64,000 bases of DNA from the NCBI GenBank assembly GCA_944325345.1, contig CALUZV010000008.1:62001-126000 (forward strand), in the 5' to 3' direction. Source of the stretch: an uncultured Parabacteroides sp. GTDB lineage: Bacteria > Bacteroidota > Bacteroidia > Bacteroidales > Tannerellaceae. Positions 62,946 to 64,000 of this stretch are shown in pieces (within the stretch, counting starts at the first letter, position 1; the number at the start of each line of letters is the position of its first letter). The translations under genes and the position numbers were made by a program. The notes beneath the pieces were generated by a model that saw only the letters and a list, made by a program, of their open reading frames with translations, was not told where the DNA came from and made no database searches.

Positions 62946-63407
62946 TCATTTGACCCAGATGTAATTGTCTTCGATGCGGGTAACGACGATGGGCTGATTC
63001 TCGTCGGTCCAGCCCGTTTCGGACTTGACCTCGACAATCTTCCCGTTGATATTCGCCTTGCCCACCGAGGCGAGGCGCGATACCGTAACCCCTTGGTCGC
63101 CGACCTGGATACCTTGCTCCAAGTTCGAGACAACCTTCGAGCTGACATCTGCCTTCAGCTCCATCTTCCGGAACGAACGCGAGCGGAGGAAGGCGAAGAA
63201 CACGACGGCGAAGCCCGCGAGCGAGGCCAACACCGTGATATGCCCCGTCATCGCGCTAACTTGGTAAGCGTACCAGATGCCCCCGATGGCGGCAGCGGCT
63301 CCACCCAGTCCGGCGAGCGTGATGCCCGGAATGAAGAAAATCTCGGTAATCAGCAAGACGATGGCGACTACCATACAGATGGCGATAATGGCTATTTCGG
63401 AAAACAT
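62946..63407 (-). CDS. NfeD-family membrane protein (short form)
   Basis: A 153-residue protein with about three to four hydrophobic segments (residues 5-95) and a C-terminal OB-fold (about 100-153: GDQGVTVSRLASVGKANINGKIVEVKSE). The N-terminal ClpP-like protease of long NfeD is missing, as in NfeD1b forms. It is encoded directly before floA on the same strand and is expected to act with it in the membrane. Confidence 0.9.
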   Translation of the reverse strand: MFSEIAIIAICMVVAIVLLITEIFFIPGITLAGLGGAAAAIGGIWYAYQVSAMTGHITVLASLAGFAVVFFAFLRSRSFRKMELKADVSSKVVSNLEQGIQVGDQGVTVSRLASVGKANINGKIVEVKSETGWTDENQPIVVTRIEDNYIWVK

Positions 63408-63420
63408 AAGCGATTCGTTT

Positions 63421-64000
63421 TTAATGGTTACGTAAATGCGGAGCCTCGGCGTTGCGGGCTTGCTTCTCTAATTCGGCAGGCTGGGCGGAAAGTTCGAGGA
63501 GGTTGCCCTCGGCCTGCACGATGTTGGCAGCAAGTTGTTCCTTGCGGGCGGCACTGGCCGAAGCGTAGTCCTTGCGCATCGATTCGAGTTGCTTTTCCAG
63601 CTTGTCAATCCGGTCGTGAAGAGCCAAAGCCTGCTTGTATAAAGCCTTCGCCTGGGGAGAACGGAATTCGTCCCACGTATAATAGACCTTGGTCGGGCTG
63701 ACGGGGAACTCGAAGTCCACTTTCTTCTCCTGCTTGCCGTAGGGAATTTCCTCGTGGGCGAGGGCAATCTGCTGGGAATAGTCCGCGCCCTCTTTCCACG
63801 TCGTACGGATAGGCATCAGCGAGGCCCAGGCACGTTTTAGCTCGATATCTTCCGATTCCACCCGTTGATGCGTCTCGTCGGGGATGAAAAGATAGACGCA
63901 AACCTTGCCCTCCGGCTGGAAACGGTCGGAGGCAAACCAGCCCAGCCCTTTCACCTCGTCGATAACCATCATATAATCGTTGTAAGGCGAGTTGAAAGGC
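63421..64000 (-). CDS. C-terminal part of a probable exported protein with PD40-like and coiled-coil segments (5' end outside window)
   Basis: The minus-strand frame is open to the window edge, so the Met codons at 63972 and 63969 need not be the start. The visible part (about 193 residues) begins FNSPYNDYMMVIDEVKGLGWFASDR, which resembles beta-propeller PD40/WD40-like repeats of Bacteroidales TPR/OmpA-type proteins, and ends with a coiled coil (about ALYKQALALHDRIDKLEKQLESMRKDYASASAARKEQ, written in two parts: ALYKQALALHDRIDKLEKQ and LESMRKDYASASAARKEQ). nfeD starts 13 bp after its stop, so it is probably co-transcribed with nfeD-floA. Function not known. Confidence 0.6.
   Translation of the reverse strand, partial: PFNSPYNDYMMVIDEVKGLGWFASDRFQPEGKVCVYLFIPDETHQRVESEDIELKRAWASLMPIRTTWKEGADYSQQIALAHEEIPYGKQEKKVDFEFPVSPTKVYYTWDEFRSPQAKALYKQALALHDRIDKLEKQLESMRKDYASASAARKEQLAANIVQAEGNLLELSAQPAELEKQARNAEAPHLRNH

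Overview
The window reads as chromosome of a Bacteroidales bacterium. The signs are two SusC/SusD pairs, many copies of the Bacteroidetes -7 promoter box TAnnTTTG, Bacteroidetes-only hypothetical families, a reverse rubrerythrin, a CbpA/CbpM pair, GH31 and GH2 lipoproteins, and a surface protein with a type IX secretion-like C-terminal domain. The genus is not certain; something near Parabacteroides or Tannerella is a guess. I see no prophage, insertion sequence, CRISPR array or rRNA.

Layout. 1-8.5 kb: end of rpiB, recJ-recQ (overlapping), a POT peptide transporter, then on the minus strand truA, an EamA exporter and a DUF3256-type protein. 8.6-9.5 kb: a 56-residue antitoxin-like stub between hairpin repeats, then tandem and palindromic repeats. 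9.5-19.6 kb: two SusC/SusD operons arranged back to back as a large inverted duplication. They share 347 bp of leader and coding DNA (2 mismatches) and also their terminators. 20-22.1 kb: a DUF6261-like protein and two convergent two-gene cassettes of very small membrane proteins. 22.2-33.5 kb: a NagB-like/PIG-L fusion, a phosphodiesterase-type lipoprotein, a TamA/BamA-like barrel protein, a GH31 alpha-xylosidase type enzyme and a GH2 beta-galactosidase type enzyme. 33.6-45.6 kb: housekeeping and redox genes (HAD phosphatase, nitroreductase, OYE and SDR pair, L25, Pth, S4 protein, DUF3843, two tandem NagA, rubrerythrin, TrmD, FMN reductase). 46.4-49.4 kb: a mosaic surface protein. 49.5-64 kb: initiator tRNA, cbpM-cbpA, an acyltransferase, fhs-MFS-folC, a coiled-coil membrane protein, a flippase, a HAD mutase, a nucleoside phosphorylase, and floA-nfeD with the end of a further gene.

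The most striking feature is intergenic. Eleven gene-free gaps exceed 300 bp, and eight of them hold a tandem array. Seven of those eight arrays have a unit of 41-42 bp, although most have unrelated unit sequences; the eighth has a 22-bp unit. Most unit types contain a short inverted repeat. Scattered between genes are palindromic REP-like elements (CCGGCA...TGCCGG type) and hairpins built from 7- or 9-bp repeats. The shared unit length, the inverted SusCD duplication with a single well-formed promoter in its spacer, and the paired microprotein cassettes are the best candidates for undescribed biology here.

Functionally, the nagA pair and the NagB-like/PIG-L protein suggest amino-sugar use, GH31 and GH2 suggest plant or host glycan breakdown, and the SusCD pairs import an unknown glycan. 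fhs, an MFS carrier and folC form a plausible one-carbon/folate group. All calls come from reading motifs and family resemblance; no database search was run.
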